DNA from: Trichosphaerium sp. ATCC 40318
Taxonomy: Eukaryota > Discosea > Flabellinia > Trichosidae
Reading direction: 5' to 3'
Assembly: GCA_038496445.1 (NCBI GenBank)
Contig: JALMLS010000015.1
Location: 727,303-791,302 of the forward strand
Length of the DNA stretch: 64,000 nucleotides
The notes under the pieces were generated by a model. That model saw only the letters and a program-made list of their open reading frames with translations. It was not told the DNA's origin and ran no database searches. Positions within the stretch are counted from its first letter, which is position 1; each line of letters opens with the position of its first letter. Shown one piece after another: positions 46,161-57,329 of the stretch. Made by a program: the position numbers and the translations under genes.

Positions 46161-47135
46161 ATGTCAGAGAATAATAATGTAGAGGCACTGAAAGCTTTTA
46201 AGAAGCATACCGATGCTCTTGTGAATACAATAACAGAGATTGGCGCTATAAAGAGACGTTTGTACAACGTGCGGTTTGATGAAGATGTAGAGACGCGCGT
46301 TACAACACGTACAATAAACGTACGCAACTACAAGTGTTTTTAAATAGATTCTATTGTTGGTGACTGTACAATAGAACCTTGTACAAGAGTTAAAGCGTCT
46401 TGAAGACGAATTCGATATATTAAGGGCAAAAGGAACGAAGGACTTGGAAAATGCTCTAGATCTTCCTGGATTAGGCTTCGATAAGCGCCATCTGACTGCT
46501 AGCGACAAGGGAAAACGTACGCGAATGTTATAGATAGTTTTAATGAAATTTCACTCTGACTTGCTGCCAGTTGCAGTTTCTGGCACCATAAAGATACCAA
46601 AAACAAGCGAGGGTACGTAGTTTATTGTACTAAACGAACTCTGTCGTATTCTGAACTAATATACTTTCATGTACAACTAACAAGCCACTATTGTAGGCGT
46701 AATTGCACTAGATAAAGAATTCAGTCCTAGGCTATTCCGTACTGAATCTACAGAGAAATTAAGCGGTAAAACACCTGCAAACAAGTGGTTGTCACTGTTT
46801 AAAATGTTCAAAGAGTGGAAGAAAGAAACATTATTTGCAAGAGCAGAAGTCATTCTGTACGAGAATTTCAACCAAAAAATAGTCATGACATGTCAATCTA
46901 CAATCTTTAAAACTGATTTACAAACAACTTAATCAATACTAGAGGTGAAGATATCTATGATCTACATAATATACAAAAGATAAGTGATCGTATACTGACA
47001 TTACGTCAAGCTATAATCACATTAAAACGTAGAGCAACAGTAACAAAATCTGAAAAACAATTACTTTTCAGACTACAAAAAAAGCTCAAAGAGATTCGTC
47101 AAAGAAAAATAGATCTAAAAAAAAGCAATGACTGA
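46161..47135 (+). CDS. Uncharacterised coiled-coil protein
   Basis: The first exon (MSENNNVEALKAFKKHTDAL, TEIGAIKRRLYNVRFDEDVE) joins in phase 0 over a 55-base GTACGC intron to NLVQELKRLEDEFDILRAKG and DLENALDLPGLGFDKRHLTA. A 21-base intron (GTACGCGAATGTTATAGATAG) then gives LLMKFHSDLLPVAVSGTIKI and, after another, VIALDKEFSPRLFRTESTEK. A final exon reads EDIYDLHNIQKISDRILTLR to a TGA at 47,133-47,135; inclusion of that exon is the least certain step. Two coiled-coil stretches suggest a complex subunit. No family was recognised. Confidence 0.5.
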
Positions 47136-47667
47136 CATTGAAAAAAAAGAAGATCAACGAACAAAACCTGTAAACACCAAAGCAAAAACTCGAACACACT
47201 AGTGTGCCTGACTGTACAACAACAAAAAATATCAAAAGAAGTATGTCTAACTTCAGTTAATGCATTCTTTTTTTTTTTTCTACTATGTCACAAAACGACA
47301 TTTCTTGTTTATCTTGAACCAACCAAAGCGATAATTTAGGATAATTTTTTTTGTATTTTTGGTGTTTTTTCGCATTTTTTTTTCTTTTTTTTCATTTTTT
47401 TTGGTCCTAGTTTCAGTTTCTGTTACGGTGTCATCGCATGTAACTGGAACAACCGTTGATGTTTGTGACTGGGGTACTTATGTACATATACGATATTTAC
47501 AGCGAGAGCTAAGAGGAGCGACAAAAAAAAAATAATTTATGACGTGTCCATGGCAAACATTTCATCGTCTAATTAAAAGATTAAAACAATTAACGGGCCT
47601 TGTTTTCAAAGCAAACAAAAAAAAAAAATGACAAAAAAAATTGAGTCAACCAAAGCGGTCCTAACGC
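47136..47667. other. Intergenic region with poly-T tracts
   Basis: Long homopolymeric T/A runs (47,268-47,400 and 47,618-47,640) and no recognisable gene. Confidence 0.4.
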
Positions 47668-48492
47668 TCATCTTTTCTGCGTTTTAATATAATGAATAGA
47701 TAACGTACCACCAGGGATATCTTTAGGTGCGACTTTAGCCTTGTCCTGCAAAAAAAAACATTATTACAGCGTTTGGTATTTTTTTAATTACTACAGTAGG
47801 CGCAGTACAAATTGATAACACGAATGTGGAATTTGTAGCCAACTTTCGACTGAAAAAAAAAAAAAATTGCTTAAACGCCTTCGATTTTACGTAAAAAACA
47901 GTTCTTTAGCATGTAGCTATTTGTGGCGAGCAAAATCGCACAACAAGTTTTCAAATCAAGTTAGTTCGTTCCAATTTAATTGTACTTGCCTCTGCATCTT
48001 CTTCCTGAGGGGTGAAATCTCGCTTTTGTTCAACGTCACAAGTCACACCAGGAATCTGTGGCAGATTAACTGGTGGGGTTCTTGACAGTGGAGAAGCTGC
48101 CAAGCGGAGCAGACGATTTCTGTCGTATACAATTCTAGTACCTACGTGGCTTGTTAGCGCATTAAAGCCACATAAAATCCAAAACATTACAAAAATTGTT
48201 TTAAATGCAAAAAATAGAAAAATAATAGCTTAGGTAGTGTCACAGTTAAAAAAAATGGCGGTTAGAGCCTGTTTTTGGCCTTTCGTTAAGAATCCCAACG
48301 AAGAGCTTCTTTTTTAATAGTAGCGAGATGGCTTTGTGCGCTTGCGATACCTCCAGGAGTGAAAGCGAAGAGGGTTCCACCAGGCGTTTGTGAAACCTCG
48401 TTTGGGCGCCAGCCGTCAGATTCCCGAGCTGGTATCTGTATTGACTGACCCGTGCTCCTACCAGCAATTTGTATAGATGTGGTTGTTGACAT
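47668..48492 (-). CDS. EIF4EBP: eIF4E-binding protein (4E-BP)
   Basis: Three exons, complement of 48,351-48,492, 47,990-48,141 and 47,668-47,745, sum to 123 codons, the size of animal 4E-BPs (~118). Exon 1 ends [16 protein letters not shown], carrying both TPGG sites phosphorylated by mTORC1 in animals. Exon 2 gives [11 protein letters not shown], the canonical eIF4E-binding motif YxxxxL-phi, and then [18 protein letters not shown], which fits the S65/T70 and 'LPxIPGVT' region. The first intron is 209 bases; the second uses a GC-AG pair (GCAAGT donor). The usual C-terminal TOS motif is not seen. It should repress cap-dependent translation by binding eIF4E. Exon 3 is the least certain part. 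Confidence 0.85.
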
Positions 48493-48799
48493 GCTGAAGC
48501 GTTGAGAGTTTTAGCAATTCAAAGTTGAACTTAAAACCAAAAAAAAAAACCAAACTTAAGCAGCCTCATACGCATCGTTTTTGGGTATTTGAGTGCTATG
48601 TGAATCCTTTTGGGAGTTAATAAAGGGATTCTAACTTGATTTATAAGCACTTACCAAAACAAGCTAGTAATTCTTTCAATAATTGCGTAGACTTGTTAAT
48701 AGTGTGAGAGTGTGATTTATGTACAAGACACCAACATACTGGCGTCGTATTTACAACGGAAAAAAGAAATTGACGGTTTTTTTTAAAGATATCTCTTCT

Positions 48800-49494
48800 C
48801 TACTTCTCTGACGTTGTTATCTCGTGTATCCACTCGGTCCAGTCGTCAAATCCGTTATGCATTGGTTTACCCTTGAATTTCTCTAATATCTTGTCTTGTT
48901 TACGTTGCTCGAATGCTTCCTTATCCTCCCTCTTCTTACGGAAGTGGTCTCCTCTCATTTGTAGTGAGAACTTATGATCTGGAGGCGTTAGCGTCTCGAT
49001 GCCAGAGTAATCCTTTTTGAGCTGTTTGGTTCCATCCTCAATCCATAATTCCTCTCTCAAGTGCTCGTCGCCTTTCCATCTTGCAAAAGGCAAGGCTTCC
49101 ATTTTGTTAAAGCGTCTACATCATTTTTATGAGTATACAACCTATATGGAACTATTAAACGTACCTGTCTTTCAGTCTGTTGACAGGTAAGAATTTTTGC
49201 GACTTGTCAAAGTCTGTACGGCTGAATAGTGGTAATGGACTTTCTACCCTTTTTCGCTTTGTTAGAGCATAATTACGCATAAAAAACGCAAAAAATAATT
49301 GAACTAGTTCAAAATCCAACTGAGTTTACTAATACTACAGTAATGTACCTCATTAAGTGTTGTTTCTTGATATCAAACATTTTTGCGGTAATTCGCTTGC
49401 GAGCGCTCTTTCTCCCTTTTGTATCCTTCAAATGCTGTCGCACCTTCCTTGATTCGGTTAAAAGCGGCCGTAGAATCGGTTTCGATGGCTTCAT
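48800..49494 (-). CDS. Small basic protein of unknown function
   Basis: Minus strand: MKPSKPILRPLLTESRKVRQ and SARKRITAKMFDIKKQHLM from ATG 49,494; NYALTKRKRVESPLPLFSRT; then, over a 49-base phase-2 intron, RFNKMEALPFARWKGDEHLR, ELWIEDGTKQLKKDYSGIET and DDWTEWIHEITTSEK before TAG at 48,800. The second-to-third exon join fits by phase; the first-to-second does not fit cleanly, so the start may be the ATG before NYALTK. Very basic and Lys/Arg-rich, as in nucleolar or ribosomal-assembly factors, but no family was recognised. Confidence 0.5.
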
Positions 49495-49937
49495 TGTGTA
49501 TTTAACGAAATCTACGCGTATAATACAATTTTAGGACAGATGAAGTGTTGTAAAAGTGATATTGCTACACTCGCTTAAAATCGCATTAAGTTTGGTCTGA
49601 TCTAAACATGCCATAATACCAAAACACTCATAGTCATTATTAGCGCCACTATGCGTAGTTTTTTGTGCAATTGTTTGCGTTAATAGGATAGAAGCCGCTA
49701 CAGAAAATTGGACAGTGACAGAAGACAGATTGAACTATTTAAACTGATGGTTTAGGTTTGCTTGTCTCTGTGATAAGTATAGCCATCTGTTCTTTCCACC
49801 TAGTGGTTAAAGCGTTAAAACCGGTAGAAGTTTATGCAAACTATGCAGGTGTGCTGATTGTGACGTTCCACTATTCAATGGCACGTAAAAACGAACAATC
49901 CAATCTTATTTAGCTTTTAGATTTGTATAGCAGCCTA

Positions 49938-50265
49938 ATGGCTCAGGTATAAACAACTGTTCAAAATGCACAAATAACAGCTAACGGGAAGTTCATCAAA
50001 GAAACCTACTTCATGCAAGCACAACGGTACAAAAAACTTTCTTCTTTTTTTCTTCTTTTTTTCATAGCAAGTTTTAAGGATTATCTATAAACTAGATAAT
50101 GCACCAATATGTGGTAATTGTAAGTCTTGTATTGAAACAAGCCCTAAACACTCTTGCATGGATAAGGACCAAGTGTTAAAAGATAAACAACAGGACCAAG
50201 AAAATGAGATTGACTTACAACTTGGAACAACAAACCGCTTTGGTATTTTTGACCGTCCAGAATGA
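49938..50265 (+). CDS. Small CXXC-rich protein
   Basis: Three exons fit by phase: MAQ, LTGSSSKKPTSCKHN and VLRIIYKLDNAPICGNCKSC continuing ETSPKHSCMDKDQVLKDKQQ to GTTNRFGIFDRPE and TGA at 50,263-50,265. The CGNCKSC...HSC cluster resembles half of a CXXC zinc knuckle, but the remaining ligands of a full CXXC domain are not seen. About 85 residues; function unknown. Confidence 0.4.
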
Positions 50266-51070
50266 CATCGATTGCTTACAAAGTTATACTCTAAAGATTG
50301 CACTTCACGGACCATGTCTCGTATTAGTGTTTGAGAGATGGTCAGGTGGCGTTTCACCAGACTATTGCCTGTAAGACTTTGGCACCAAATATTATGTGTA
50401 AGAAAACCCAAAAATGATCACATCCTTTTACTTTCAGGTTGTAATATCCCTGTAGTCACTTTATTACCCATTCATTGTTTCCATACATCATATACCGTTT
50501 GGCTAGATAGGTGTTGATTCTTCTATTTTCTTCACCAGTCAGTGCTTCATAATGATATGCCACGGCAGTTTTAAGCTTTCTTGCCCTTATTTCTCAGATA
50601 TTGTCAGCAACACTCAAAGCTGCTGGTAAATCCTAAGCCTGTTATGTTTGCTTGTATGTGAAAAAAGCTAGTGTAACATACTTGTTTATTGGAATGACGA
50701 TTTTGAACACATCTCTATTTTTTCATTCAAAGCCTTGCATCTTACTAACTTTTCGAACCAGACCAAATTAGATAAAGTGATGACTCCAAATTAATTATAT
50801 AAAGATGAAGTTCAACTGGGAGGTGTAATAGGTAGCAATGCTGTGGTTCCACCGTAGCTTTATTTCTGTTGCTCACAACACGCTTCATTTTGATAGTTTA
50901 CCAAGTAGGGATGCTAACGTATGACAATAGTTTTGGTCTACGGTTATTCACATAAACTACGTTCATTATTGTCAGAATTGACCAATGGGAACCTATCTGG
51001 ATTCTTTGAGTTCAAAAGTATTGTCCGTATCATTCAAGTTTGCGACTTTGGCAGAAGTATCAAAGTGTAA
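50266..51070. other. Mostly noncoding, one exon-like fragment on minus
   Basis: On minus at about 50,585-50,456 an open stretch reads ARKLKTAVAYHYEALTGEEN and RRINTYLAKRYMMYGNNEWV to a TGA. It looks like a terminal exon but has an in-frame stop just upstream. No other gene was recognised. Confidence 0.35.
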
Positions 51071-51110
51071 GATCTTGCAAGAACTAACAAGATCTTGTAA
51101 GAACTAACAG
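51071..51110. repeat. 20-bp tandem repeat x2
   Basis: GATCTTGCAAGAACTAACAA and GATCTTGTAAGAACTAACAG are adjacent; a third partial copy follows (AAGTTGCAAGATCTGTCAG). Confidence 0.7.
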
Positions 51111-51212
51111 AAGTTGCAAGATCTGTCAGCCGACTAAAACGAAAACCATCACAAACAGCATAAAGTGCAAAGATTAGCTTGCATGACACGTCCCCGGACT
51201 AAGGCATTTATA

Positions 51213-52436
51213 TACATCTTGTGGTACTATTACAGATAAAGGTCTTTCGTATCTGTCAGGATTAAAGAGTCTGGAACTAGGAGAGGCTGTTGGTACCATT
51301 ACAGGGGAAGGTCTTAAGCACCTGTCTAACTTGACAAGCTTGAGATTTTCTGATCTACCTGGAGTCGACTAGGATGGGTTTATACATCTTGTTAACCTAA
51401 AGGAACTATCTTGTTCTATCGGTGAAAGTTTTACAGATGATCATCTTAAGTGCTTTGAAAACCTTGAGTGTCTTAACCTATCACACAGTCACATAACAGA
51501 CCATATTAAGAAGCTAAGAAAGCTTTGTTTGTTTGGAACTATGGATTGTATAACAACAAAAGGTTTACAACATATCAAATACATTGAGGAAGGTAGCTTT
51601 CTCTTCGAAGGTGCCTTAACAGCAGACTGCTATATCTCTGGTATACGCAGATTAGATATTGTACAACAAGGTAAACACGCTATACCATGTGATGAATTAT
51701 TGAGCTACCTCGCCGGTATTGAAGATATTTGCATAGCAGGTAACCTTTTTACCATACAGGAGTGCTTTTTTAACATCATCCCCATGTGTACTTTTAGGAT
51801 TGACATCAGAAGGTATTAAGTACCTTTCTGGTGTACACACGGTTGATTTAACTAAAACTACTGTTAACGACGAACGTCTAAAATATCTCTCAGGTGCTCG
51901 TAGATTAACTCTGCATGGTACGTTATTCTTTTTCTCACACGTGAAAAAGCACGTGCATTTGAAACTGAAACGGATTTTTGTTGAGTTACTTTTTGTTTAC
52001 TAACGCTTGTGTTATTATAGCTTGCCATGATATCACTAATGATGGCTTGAAGCATCTCGCCGATGTTCCATACATCAATCTTTCTGATACTCAGATATCT
52101 GACGAAGGATTGAAGCATCTTGGCCGTGTTTCTTATCTTTATCTTGATGCTACAAATATTACTGATAATGGCATGAAATACGTCAACCCTAGATTGCTAT
52201 CTATTGTGATGACTGAAGTCACTGACAGCGGTCTTAGCGCTTTGAACAAGACCTACCTCAGATCCGTCAATGTATCTTGGGCAAGAGTTACTGCTAAAGG
52301 TATTAAGTCGTTGGCTGGTGTACCTTTTATACAAGTGAATGACAACATTGGTAAGCACGTGGATGTAGATGATATTGGAAGGTCAACCTTGCGTTTGATT
52401 GATGAAGACATGTATGGTCACTATATTATAAGCTAA
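51213..52436 (+). pseudogene. Leucine-rich-repeat gene lacking an F-box, with in-frame stop
   Basis: Repeats of the type seen in the F-box/LRR gene at 34,030 are clear: TITDKGLSYLSGLKSLELGE, SFTDDHLKCFENLECLNLSH, LTSEGIKYLSGVHTVDL, DITNDGLKHLADVPYINLSD and NITDNGMKYVNPRLL, over three exons separated by introns near 51,740-51,800 and 51,918-52,020. The 5' end has no start codon or F-box, and a TAG interrupts the frame at 51,369 (LPGVD*DGF). The C-terminus ends DDIGRSTLRLIDEDMYGHYI before TAA at 52,436. It may be a decayed paralogue, or a gene with an unrecognised first exon and intron. Confidence 0.6.
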
Positions 52437-52739
52437 AAAGGTGTACCCATTTACCATCAAAGGAATACCCCCTAATCACGAAGGACTAAATCTCGTCACT
52501 TCAAGTTGTTAAACATGCAAATAGAATATTTGAGTTTCAAATAAAAAATAGTGTTGCTGTACTCAAGATGCAACTTAAGCTTTCTTCTCAAAAATCACTA
52601 AGTACAAAATTAGGACTGCTTCTTTCCACCAGTTGCCAAAATAAAACAACTGTTGTTAGCTGTAAATAACAGTTCATTATTGTACGAACACTACAAAGTT
52701 CTTGCTTTGATCTTCTAGCAGTTGGGAAAATTCTTAAAA

Positions 52740-54613
52740 TTATTTTTGGTGTGCCATTACGATCCAATGCTTTTCATTTTGTACTTTACCATCAACATAA
52801 ACACCTTGACACTTCAATTGGCCATTAGAGTACCAATTCTTTTCTTCTCCATGTTTATATCCATTAACCCAAAAACAATGCCTCTTTAGTTGTCCATTCT
52901 CATGCCACATCCTTTCCTCTCCGTTTTTGTCATTTCTTACATATGTACATTGTGAGAGTATCTGACCATTAGGTGAATAATAGCGCTTTTCTTCACCTTC
53001 CTTCTTATCATTAACATAAACACATTGACACTTCAATTGTCCATTATAGTACCAATTCTTTTCTTCTCCATGTTTACGTCCATTAACCCAAAAACAATGC
53101 CTCTTTAGTTGTCCATTCTCATGCCACATCCTTTCCTCTCCGTTTTTGTCATTTTTTATATACGTACATTGTGAGAGTATCTGACCATTAGATGAATAAT
53201 AACGCTTTTCTTCGCCTTCCTTCTTATCATTAACATAAAAGCGGTGGAACTCTAGTTGTCCATTTTCGAACCAATACTTTTCCTCACCTTCTTTTCTTGA
53301 CATAAACTTTTCTTCTGAGTGGTTGGTGTCATAATGCCAAATACTTTTTAGGTTTCCATTCTCATACCAGTATTTTTCTTCTCCTTCTTTAAAAAATTCG
53401 AAATAGAAGCACTGATTTCTCAGATTACCATTCTCGTACCAACACTTCTCTTCTCCATGTTTCTTATTATTAACGTAGTGATTCTGGTGCTTCAGTTGGC
53501 CACTTGCATACCAATGTTTGACTTCTCCTTCTACCTTGCCATCAATAAAAGTACGTTGAGTTTCTATTTTGCCATTACTGTAATACAATGTCGTTAACCC
53601 TTCTTTCTTTCCTTTTCTGTAAACCATTTTTGATGCTAATGTTCCATTCTCATGATATTCCTCCTTCTCACCTTCTATTTCTCCATTGACATAAACACAT
53701 TTTTTGTGCAATTGTCCACTATAATGCCAAAGTTTTTCTTCTCCTTCTTTACTACCATTAGCATAAGAACGCTCGCTGGCTATCTGACCACTCTCGAACC
53801 AAAATGTTTCTTTTCCTTCTTTCTTGCCATTAATATAAACACGCTGACTCTTCAGTTGATTATTCTCATACCACTCCTTTTCTTCACTTCTACCATCTTT
53901 CCCTACTGGTAATAACGAATAATTTGGTTTGCCACTCTCATAAAAGTGCTTCTTTGTCATGAATCCATCAATGAAACAGTACTCACGTGATACTTGTCCG
54001 TTCTTGTACCAACACTTAATTTCTCCACTGCGCTTGCCATTAATGCAATTGTACTTCTCTTTCAGTCTACCATTGTTGTGCCACTCCTTACATTCACCAT
54101 GTACCTTCCCATTGACATAGGGTAGGAGCTTGAAAATAGAACCGTCTGATATCCTGAACATTTTGCTGTCTCCATGTCTTACCATTCTTGTAAAACCGAT
54201 GTTCCGCAAGGAATCCTTTGATCGCCCATGCCTTGTACTCGCCATCGAGTACGTCATCGATGTAATGACATTGTTTAATCTGTGAACCTCCTTTCCGCCA
54301 AGTTTTGAGAACGCCTTGTTTGAGTCCGCCAGAATAAAACCTTTCGCCTACTTTCTTACCACCGTTGTATCTCATCCATTTACCTTGTTTTTTCAAGTCG
54401 ATATCAAACCTTGAGCATAATGCGGCTTGTTTGGATAGCAACGGCCATTTAACATAAGCAGAATAATCCAAGTCCATGATATCGAGTTGTAGCTCCACTG
54501 GGAGTTGGAGAAGACTCGTTTTAATACGTTTTTGTTTGTGTGTCCTCTATTCAGCGTCAAAATATGTTAATACGTTAAAAATATATTGTACGTACTTTTC
54601 TTCTTGCCGCCAT
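52740..54613 (-). CDS. F-box-like + MORN_2-repeat protein, largest member, frameshifted
   Basis: The ATG at 54,613 opens a six-codon exon (MAARRK), then a 49-base GTACGT...AATAG intron in phase 0, then RTHKQKRIKTSLLQLPVELQ and the head LDIMDLDYSAYVKWPLLSKQ, DIDLKKQGKW. About 20 MORN_2 repeats of ~23 residues follow to the stop at 52,740 (GECKEWHNNGRLKEKYNC, GEIKCWYKNGQVSREYCF, GEEKYWYENGNLKSIWHY, GEEKRYYSSNGQILSQCT). Two neighbouring repeat pairs at 52,860-53,200 are almost identical in DNA, a recent internal duplication. One extra base near 54,172 shifts the frame between FYKNG and RHGDSKMF. If real, the break leaves a 134-residue product. Confidence 0.65.
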
Positions 54614-55797
54614 ACCGTTTTTTTGGTCGTGTTGCTGTAGTTATGAAAATTGCCTAAGAATTCGTGAGAAAACTCATTTTTTTTCATAGAGCCGCCTTTC
54701 TTGTTTTTTTCTAGTGTTAAAAATGTTCAATAGACTACTATTCGCAAATACACCTTAAAATACTCGCTCATACAATTTAACTTCAATAAATACAGTGGCG
54801 CCTAAGAAAATCTTGAGCGTGGAAGGCTTTACTTGACGTTGACAGTGGCTGGTACAATATCTTCATGCAATAACTTAAACGGTACTTATCACGTGTTAAA
54901 GGTTGGTATCGTTTCTAACGGTTTTGCGATTAGAATCCGAAAAAAATGCGAGATCGTAAGCGTGTGCCAAAGAGCATACGATAGGTACTACAACTGTGCC
55001 CAATTAGAACATTTACCATTGGTAGATACTATTGAATCTTGCAATTCATTGCGTAAGCTACGGAAATATGACACATTGAAAAATTATATAATATTCATTT
55101 CAATGAGGTTGAAATGCTTGATTGAGTATCTTATTCCAATACACAAGCTCACATATCCATTCAATGGAAAACTTGTATGCTTTTGTTACATCTCTGGTTG
55201 TACGTGATAAACACAACGCTACTGCTTGAAGATAAAAAATTTCATGGACGCACAAAATTCCTCTAATTCTAGCACTCCAAATGCTGCAATGAGGAAGTAT
55301 AGACTGTATATACGACGCTTAGCATCACTAATGTATCTGTAAAGAAAAATGAGAAGATCAAACGATGTCTGAGGTGTGCATGAGTGTGTTGTAAAAAGTT
55401 GAAATTTGTATGAGTAAGGATATTTTGTTGTATTAGGGAGGGGACTAGAGCATTAATTTACGGCTACACAACCGTTAACGGTTTAGGTTTGATAAACTGT
55501 TAAGCAACTACAATAGCGTAAATTGTTCTGTCACAACTGGGCAAATCTCAATATCTAGATGAAGTTCACCCACGAAATGCCAACTTTTTGGCCGGATTGA
55601 TGTCTATAATATTGTCTTTTTCTCTCTGATAATAATGACAATGTACCAAGTGATCAACAAGAAGGAGAAACCAACAACTAACTGTTGACGAACTCTAAAA
55701 CGGGGCAGATAAGGCGCTCCTGAGGTTAAGTCAAGAGTCTACTTTATTCAGCGTTAAATAGTTTCTACTGTCACCACACGCACCGTCATATAGTAAG
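54614..55797. other. Intergenic region with an open stretch of unknown nature
   Basis: An open stretch at 54,833-55,207 on plus (Cys-containing, e.g. VGIVSNGFAIRIRKKCEIVS) opens with TTG and has no recognisable domain. CACGTG occurs near 54,889. Nothing else can be supported. Confidence 0.35.
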
Positions 55798-57028
55798 ATG
55801 ACAGATGCCACGCTTGATACTGCAATAATGGTTAATTACGCTTCCAAATTGCTCTTTGATAAAGATTTCGCTCGTTACTTTCTGTGTGCGTACCTTCCTT
55901 TGCCGTCCGTCATTTCCGTTGGTCAATGCTCCAAAGAATGGTCTGATATAAAAAAAACAATCTCAGAGGTGGATATGCTCGTTTTATGTAACACATACGC
56001 CCTGGAATTGCTCAGGGCACCGAAAAGGTTCGTTTTGGCGCCAAAACTACCACACCCTGTCAGCCGAATTCAAGAGTCTCTCCGATTGTAAAATAGCTAA
56101 TGTTAAACAACAGAATCGTAGATGCAGTGATTGAATCAACAAGGAATCGTTCAGGAAGAGTTATACAAAATTATAGCTACGAAGAGTTTGATGAAGATAC
56201 TATCACTAGTGGAAGAGAAATGTCTAACAAGAACCTACTACAGCACATCATAACAAACTCCTTTTATACAGAAAATTTCCCATACTTGGATGGTACATTA
56301 GCAGATTACTACCCTGACAAGCTTAAATGTCAAAAATGCAAATGCTACAATTCTAATGATAAAGAAATTGTATCCTCCTCACCACGTGGGTCTCCCTCAA
56401 CAACAAACTATGACTCTGAGGAATCTAATGACTTTGAGGAATATGATTCAGAAGAATCTGACTATGGTGAAGAAAGCAAGTGATTAAACATGCTCATCGT
56501 TATGGTAACACATGTTTTAGGTCAAGCAGAATTCATTGTAAGTGAGAATGGTGAACCAGGCACGTGTTTTCAAAAGTTAAACGGCTTCCATCACTGTTAC
56601 TAATGGTGATTCGAACAGTGTTGGTTTGTAATGAATGCAAAATAAAGTACTTTGGTTCAGAAGTGGAATCAAAGGAAATTGCATGTTCACGACATGTAAA
56701 GCAGAGTAGATACTGGGAAGCTAAAAGATATGGAGGGGGAAAGCCAAGATATGAATTAGAGCCAGGAAAATTTGTTTGTAAGGAATGTGCACTTGATGAT
56801 GAATTGTTTGTTTTAAGGTTGTTGATGATGGAGTGTCCTGGGTGGATAGACGAGGAGGGCGTGGATTTTTGCTATAAGATACTTGATAAATCAAAGGGTG
56901 ATACTGTGCTTAGCCTTTATGATAGACATGTTAGACTAAAAGAAGGAGAGCATTGTATAAGATTGCTTGAGTGGGAAGGAATGGACTCACTTGTAAAGTG
57001 TTCATGGGTTGGAAAGTGGTTAAAGTAG
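55798..57028 (+). CDS. F-box-like protein with CXXC zinc motifs
   Basis: The first exon (MTDATLDTAIMVNYASKLLF) contains an F-box-like segment (ARYFLCAYLPLPSVISVGQC, SKEWSDIKK) at residues ~24-52. A 38-base intron (GTCAGC...AATAG, phase 0) leads to NRIVDAVIESTRNRSGRVIQ, a CQKCKC pair and an acidic Asp/Glu/Ser-rich stretch. Later exons carry FIVSENGEPGTCFQ and then, over a 23-base intron with an ACTAAT branch, LVCNECKIKYFG, FVCKECALDDELFVLRLLMM and KCSWVGKWLK to TAG at 57,026-57,028. CXXC pairs could bind zinc. The join after the acidic exon is unresolved. Confidence 0.5.
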
Positions 57029-57329
57029 TTTGAAACAGTACATACTCAATGCTTTGGGATGAAGCGTGACTCAAAAATGTAAGATAAATTGTTTCTTTGA
57101 CAAAGACCTTGGTTTCACAAAGCTATTGGAGCTATGTGACTCAGCAACTGAGTTTCGTACTGAGGCACGGAATTTTTTACACTACTATCATCGTGTAAGT
57201 AAAAAGAGTGTACCTACGGGATATGTCTAACTACATGCTAATGAGGTTTATCGATTGGGTGCATTTATTTCTTAGTGATGGCAAGGCAATAAAGTCATAT
57301 ATTTTATTCTTCTAAATAATTTGTACATA

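Noticed and set aside
50085-50411. Minus-strand 108-codon open stretch
   Set aside because: It is the antisense shadow of the plus-strand CXXC-rich exon.
52740-54257. Regularly spaced similar DNA units, CRISPR-like
   Set aside because: The period is that of the encoded ~23-residue protein repeat; spacers are not unique and the frame is open.
54833-55207. Open stretch of ~125 codons as a gene
   Set aside because: Opens with TTG, no domain, no supporting splice sites.
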